From a bacterium (GTDB lineage: Bacteria > Electryoneota > RPQS01), in assembly GCA_018814465.1 (NCBI GenBank), contig JAHIZR010000046.1, forward strand, positions 1 through 7,912: a stretch of 7,912 nucleotides of DNA, given 5' to 3'. A program made the translations under genes and the position numbers. Shown here piece by piece: positions 5,877-7,912 of the stretch. Below the pieces are notes generated by a model. It made no database searches. It was not told the origin of the DNA and worked only from the letters and a program-made list of their open reading frames with translations. Numbering within the stretch: the first letter of the stretch is position 1; each line of letters starts with the position of its first letter.

Positions 5877-6404
5877 TCAGTTAATCATTCCGGCAATGAA
5901 GTCCTGCAGTTCCGACGGGCTGCGGAGTGTCCATTTATGGCGAGCCTGAATGGTCATTAGCGTATTCGGATAGGGGTATTCGTCGCCGCTGATGTCGCCG
6001 GCTTGCAGAACGACGACTTCGCCCGCGTTAACCATGACATGATCTTGTGAACCTCCGGAAGCGGGCGGATCTCTGCGAATCCATGCGCTCGAAACAACTT
6101 TATAATTGCCCGGGGGAACGTTCAGCACGAGTCCGGCCTGCAAGTCAGCCAGCGGGACAATGGGAAGCCGGTCGGTCGGTTCCTTGCCTTCGAGCTGAAT
6201 CTGCGTCATCCACTGGGTGCGTTCAAAGTTGTTAGGTTTGGGATGCGTGACGAGCACGGCGCCTTTTCCATACTCGAGTACGACGTTGGTGACACCGGAG
6301 GGCGACTGGGCGCTTGCGGAGCTTTTCTCTTCCTGCTTGCCGCAGCCAATGAGAAGAATCAGGCAGGAGACAAGCAAGAGATTAAGGGAACGGAACATGA
6401 ACAT
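5877..6404 (-). CDS. Small lipoprotein with a C-terminal beta-rich domain
   Basis: A 175-residue protein beginning with a lipoprotein signal: an Arg in the n-region, a Leu/Ile/Val-rich core and the lipobox LIGC at residues 18-21, so Cys21 is the predicted lipidated residue. Gly follows it, not Asp, which under the Lol rule favours the outer membrane. A short polar linker (GKQEEKSSASAQ) leads into a beta-rich domain. The segments VPPGNYKVVSSAW near 96-108 and MVNAGEVVVLQAGD near 124-137 look like the edge strands of a small Ig-like or carboxypeptidase-regulatory-like (DUF2846-like) sandwich; this likeness is weak. A helical end follows. The start may be Met1 or Met3; neither has a clear ribosome-binding site. 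It begins 29 nt after the beta-barrel gene, so the two are probably co-transcribed. I do not recognise the family, and no function can be assigned. Confidence 0.85.
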   Translation of the reverse strand: MFMFRSLNLLLVSCLILLIGCGKQEEKSSASAQSPSGVTNVVLEYGKGAVLVTHPKPNNFERTQWMTQIQLEGKEPTDRLPIVPLADLQAGLVLNVPPGNYKVVSSAWIRRDPPASGGSQDHVMVNAGEVVVLQAGDISGDEYPYPNTLMTIQARHKWTLRSPSELQDFIAGMIN

Positions 6405-6433
6405 CGACTTGGTTATGTTAAGAAACGGTATGC

Positions 6434-7906
6434 TTAGTAGTAGTATCCGCTGTCAGACGAACCAGATTGAGAAAACAGGAATCCCGTGAAATTGTAGGCA
6501 ATGCCGACCGATATTTCGAATCCTTTGCCTTCGGAATCATAGGTGTTGTTATCGGGAGCAGAGCTCTTTGATTGAGACCAATCCAATCTTAAATAAGTAG
6601 AGGTTCGATTCTCAATATAATAGTCAAGGCGAGCATCCACGGAGAGCGTCCAACGGTTAAAAGGAGTATTGTTGTGATTTCCGGGGTCATCCTGATGGGG
6701 ATCACTGAGAACGCGATAATGCGAAAGGGTGCCTGCGGCTCTCCAGCGATCAGCAATTTCATAATAGGCGGAAGCTTGTGTTTGCAGCGAGAAGCCATCG
6801 TCTTCCGGTTGAACGTACCTATAGAAAACCGTCGTGAAATTGAATTGCCATTCCAGGTTCAAGGGACAGTACCAAGCGGCCTCTAAGCCGATGCTCAGAT
6901 TATCACTGAACTCTTTGCTGTCATCTTCGTAAATCCCGGAAGTGTCCACGCCGCTGGAGTCCGGCGACGTATAGTGAACGAAATCCCTGTTTGCGTAATT
7001 GCGCTCACTGTAGCGGTGACTGTCTCTGAGGACCGGACCGATTGTATAGCCGGCTCTGCGAACCACCCATGTACGTCCGTTGATTTCTTCATCCATGCGA
7101 AACAGCGAATAAGAATCAAAGGCTTGTGCATTAAAAGCGGGGTCTTCCGCTAAAGCGGCTTCGATATCGCGCCAGAAGAAGCGTTCCGGTCGTTCATATT
7201 GAAAGGAATACTCCTTCCTGTCATAGAACAGTCCGGCGAGTCGTTGCAGAGTCTGCGGACTCAGTGTGCCGGAGAGTACGCCTTCGTCAAGCAGGCGCTG
7301 TTCAAGGATGCGCACTTTATATATTGTGGTAGCATCACGGACACGGCCATAGACGATGCCGCACTTCGCTCCGGCATGGCGATAAGCATCTTCGCTGATA
7401 TATTCATCGGTGTGAGTGTAATCCACTCCGCCGCTGCTCCACTTGCCGGTGTGCGTACTCTGGTATTTACTCGAAGACAAACCGCCGGAAGCACTGGCAG
7501 AAATTCCAACAGGTATGCCGGTCGGATAATACCATCCATTCCAGGAGAGATTGATGGATTCATTGGGGTAGCTGCGAACATCTTCTCCGGTCGTGTTATC
7601 TTCGGTATTATCGAAGTTCGACTCATCGCGATCTCGCGAGAGCGAAGCGCGGAAATCGATACGTGAGCGGAAAGAATCGGAGTCCTTCAGCCAAAAGATC
7701 TCTCCGTAGGCGCCGCCGCGAATATAGCTGTGTTTGCTGACGCCGTGGTGATAATCACTTTGGCCCCAACTATAGCCGCCCCATGCTTGGACAGCGGAAG
7801 CGAATACGTAGTGATCGGGAATGCGGAAGTTTTTAAAACTTTCATCTGCCGCTAAGGAACAAGAAACCGTGAGCATGATGCTGAGCATCAGAAGGCGCGT
7901 AGTCAT
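6434..7906 (-). CDS. Predicted outer-membrane beta-barrel protein of unknown function
   Basis: A 490-residue exported protein. Residues 1-19 form a Sec signal (Arg4, hydrophobic core, cleavage after SLA); Cys16 is not in a good lipobox because Thr stands at -3. Residues 33-180 and 335-478 alternate polar and hydrophobic/aromatic residues in strand-turn patterns with Asp/Asn/Ser-rich loops, as in outer-membrane barrels. The last strand (GFEISVGIAYNFTGFLF, 462-478) resembles a beta-signal, followed by a tail ending in three Tyr. A central segment (about 187-256) breaks the pattern: it holds YGRVRD, then amphipathic helices with LEQRLLDEGVLSGTLS and a charged stretch up to DIEAAL, possibly a plug or periplasmic domain. 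The ATG at 7906 is only 6 nt from the window edge and the frame stays open upstream, so the start is likely but not proven. It is the first gene of the visible minus-strand group. Confidence 0.8.
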   Translation of the reverse strand: MTTRLLMLSIMLTVSCSLAADESFKNFRIPDHYVFASAVQAWGGYSWGQSDYHHGVSKHSYIRGGAYGEIFWLKDSDSFRSRIDFRASLSRDRDESNFDNTEDNTTGEDVRSYPNESINLSWNGWYYPTGIPVGISASASGGLSSSKYQSTHTGKWSSGGVDYTHTDEYISEDAYRHAGAKCGIVYGRVRDATTIYKVRILEQRLLDEGVLSGTLSPQTLQRLAGLFYDRKEYSFQYERPERFFWRDIEAALAEDPAFNAQAFDSYSLFRMDEEINGRTWVVRRAGYTIGPVLRDSHRYSERNYANRDFVHYTSPDSSGVDTSGIYEDDSKEFSDNLSIGLEAAWYCPLNLEWQFNFTTVFYRYVQPEDDGFSLQTQASAYYEIADRWRAAGTLSHYRVLSDPHQDDPGNHNNTPFNRWTLSVDARLDYYIENRTSTYLRLDWSQSKSSAPDNNTYDSEGKGFEISVGIAYNFTGFLFSQSGSSDSGYYY

Positions 7907-7912
7907 GGTAAG

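Noticed and set aside
7199..7666. Long plus-strand frame and a minus-strand frame inside the barrel gene
   Set aside because: Both are alternative readings of the same DNA; only the 490-residue frame has a signal peptide and a coherent strand pattern.
4839..7906. Firm three-gene operon including the nitrilase
   Set aside because: The 201-nt spacer with a stem-loop after the lipoprotein leaves the link unproven; only the barrel-lipoprotein pair has operon-like spacing.

Overview
The window is bacterial, of moderate G+C, and most likely comes from a Gram-negative (diderm) member of the FCB superphylum or a related uncultivated phylum. This is an inference from three things. There is a very large secreted protease with tandem Kre9/KNH-like Ig repeats and C-terminal beta-sandwich modules. 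There is a lipoprotein whose +2 residue is Gly, so it should not be retained in the inner membrane. There is an exported protein that looks like an outer-membrane beta-barrel. Shine-Dalgarno sequences are weak or absent, which fits that group. No RNA genes, CRISPR arrays, transposases or phage genes are visible.

Layout. (1) Positions 1-717 (+): the 3' part of a class C beta-lactamase-fold serine hydrolase, cut by the left edge. (2) Positions 718-1216: about 500 nt without a convincing gene, holding a candidate promoter at 1094-1122. (3) Positions 1217-4741 (+): a 1174-residue secreted lysyl-endopeptidase-type serine protease. It has signal peptide, propeptide, S1 protease domain, four exact 95-residue repeats, then Ig-like, beta-sandwich and Fn3-like modules. 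(4) Positions 4761-4792: a strong two-sided intrinsic terminator shared by convergent genes, followed by a second hairpin. (5) Positions 4839-5675 (-): a nitrilase-superfamily carbon-nitrogen hydrolase with an intact Glu-Lys-Cys triad. (6) Positions 5676-5876: a G+C-rich spacer with short repeats. (7) Positions 5877-6404 (-): a small lipoprotein. (8) Positions 6434-7906 (-): a predicted outer-membrane beta-barrel protein.

The barrel protein and the lipoprotein are 29 nt apart on the minus strand and probably form an envelope operon. The nitrilase lies in the same direction behind a 201-nt spacer, so read-through and independent expression are both possible. The protease and the serine hydrolase look like independent units with no obvious pathway link to the minus-strand genes. 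No known defence, mobile or biosynthetic system is evident. The parts most worth pursuing are the protease architecture, the uncharacterised barrel-lipoprotein pair, and the intergenic repeats.
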